64,000 nt of DNA from Microvelia longipes (taxonomy: Eukaryota > Arthropoda > Insecta > Hemiptera > Veliidae): the NCBI GenBank assembly GCA_018340805.1, contig JACMZG010000008.1, forward strand, positions 57,098,196-57,162,195, given 5' to 3'. Within the stretch, counting starts at the first letter, position 1. Every line of letters starts with the position of its first letter. A program made the translations under genes and the position numbers. Below are positions 63,034 through 64,000 of this stretch, one piece after another. The notes below the pieces were generated by a model that saw only the letters and a list, made by a program, of their open reading frames with translations, searched no databases and was not told where the DNA came from.

Positions 63034-63602
63034 ATTCCGACGCGGTGGTCCGCTGTCGAGCGAATTTAATTTAGAATGCGTGTTTCCGTGCTTAACAACC
63101 CATTTCTTGCTTAAGGTTCCGGTTCATGCTTTAGAACCTAAGCAGTTAATCAATTGCCAATCACTGCTCGTAACTCATTTAGTCTGTATTTTTCAAAGGA
63201 AATGCGCTAAAACCTTTAAAGATAACTGACTAAGCTTAAAGATAAGTAACTAAGCTTTAAACTAGTGCAAATAATAGTGCGTACAACTAATTTTAGAGGC
63301 ATAGCTTTGTATAAGCAACTGGATAATTATGCGCATTTCCTTTGAAACATAGACAAAATGAGTTACGAGCAGTGCTTGTCAATTGAGGAACTGCTTAGGT
63401 TCTAAAGCATAAACCGAAACCTTAAGCAAGACTGGGGTTGTTAAGCACGGAAACACGCATTCTAAATGATATTATATAATGATGTAAACTTATATAATGT
63501 GATAAACTATAAAAATTATCATTCCAACCAGGATTGTTGTTAAGCACGGAAACACGTAACCAAAGGAAATTCGCCCGACATGCGGACCACCGCGCCAGAA
63601 TT
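63034..63602. mobile_element. repeat family E, fold-back copy with arms of about 190 bases
   Basis: The left GACGCGGTGGTCCGC, GTGTTTCCGTGCTTAACAA, GTAACTCATTTAGTC is the inverse of the right end CGGACCACCGCGCC, TTGTTAAGCACGGAAACAC, AATGAGTTACGAGC. A further half unit in direct orientation starts at 62902, 133 bases before. The ORFs at 62780-63034 and 63422-63613 are the same repeat read on opposite strands. Confidence 0.8.
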
Positions 63603-63794
63603 ATTAATATCAATTTATAAATCCTAATAAAGGTTATTTGATTTGATCTATGTAAGGAAAAATTTAAATCTCTCTTTTTGTCACTGGGCTGTTAATGCAA
63701 GAAACTGGCACGATGTAAAAGTTTTATGTACCTAATCTACAACAAGGGACTACGCAATTGTATTCTTCCTGGTGTTACAATTATGATCGTCCTT

Positions 63795-64000
63795 ATACCG
63801 TAGGTATATAGGAAAAGTATTGCGTTGGCAAATAATCCGAAACCGGGATGAAAACGGAATTATGCGTTTCAGGCGTTTTCAAGGTCTCCTGAGTGGTTTT
63901 TGCAAAGATTTTAGTCTGTATGTGTGTGGGTGTGTCTCTTATCATAGCGCCCAATGTATTTATGCTAGAGAGTTGAATTTTGAACAAAAATCAGTTACCG
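63795..64000 (+). mobile_element. dispersed repeat family A, cut by the window end
   Basis: TTATACCGTAGGTATATAGG, AAAAGTATTGCGTTGGC, AAACCGGGATGAAAACGG, GGTCTCCTGAGTGG, GTGTGTGGGTGTG and TTATGCTAGAGAGTTG appear in family order and run off the edge. Confidence 0.8.

Overview
This window is AT-rich animal DNA, most likely from an insect. Its one recognisable host gene is the 3' part of ether-a-go-go (eag, KCNH family), a voltage-gated potassium channel, on the + strand. The evidence for an insect is the very close match of the exons to Drosophila Eag, spliceosomal introns with GT/AG borders, long introns, and abundant small DNA transposons and TA/TG microsatellites. I cannot name the species.

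Gene layout: ten coding exons lie at 3231-3363, 21896-22027, 22229-22359, 26205-26672, 32620-32788, 33969-34229, 34742-34941, 37328-37580, 40071-40267 and 42321-43340. All junctions are phase-compatible and give 987 residues from the middle of the PAS domain to the stop. The N-terminus (start codon, PAS-cap and first part of PAS) lies upstream of base 1. The chain runs PAS, linker, S1-S6 with the TSVGFGN filter, C-linker, cyclic-nucleotide-binding homology domain, calmodulin-binding-like motif, a CaMKII-type site, C-terminal coiled coil and a basic tail. The S3 exon has two in-frame donors 72 bases apart. The longer form adds 24 residues between S3 and S4, where vertebrate KCNH1 also has an alternative insert.

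Introns: the first intron in view is about 18.5 kb; the others range from 0.2 to 5.9 kb. They carry several MITE-like elements with terminal inverted repeats, long fold-back elements, a frameshifted non-LTR retrotransposon fragment (RNase H part), and copies of two dispersed repeat families, here called A and B. Several A and B copies carry a CRE-like TGACGTCA and an AP-1-like TGACTCA about 20 bases apart.

Downstream, 43341-64000 holds the eag 3' UTR and then about 19 kb in which I see no gene. It contains two hAT-like elements with exact 8-base target duplications, two large fold-backs, a 200-base near-identical tandem duplication, a tRNA-derived SINE inside an older repeat whose paralogue shows the empty site, and a roughly 150-base tandem repeat. 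I see no operon, CRISPR array or prokaryotic feature, and no convincing novel protein system. The points most worth following are the eag splice choice and the dispersed repeats with paired CRE/AP-1 motifs.
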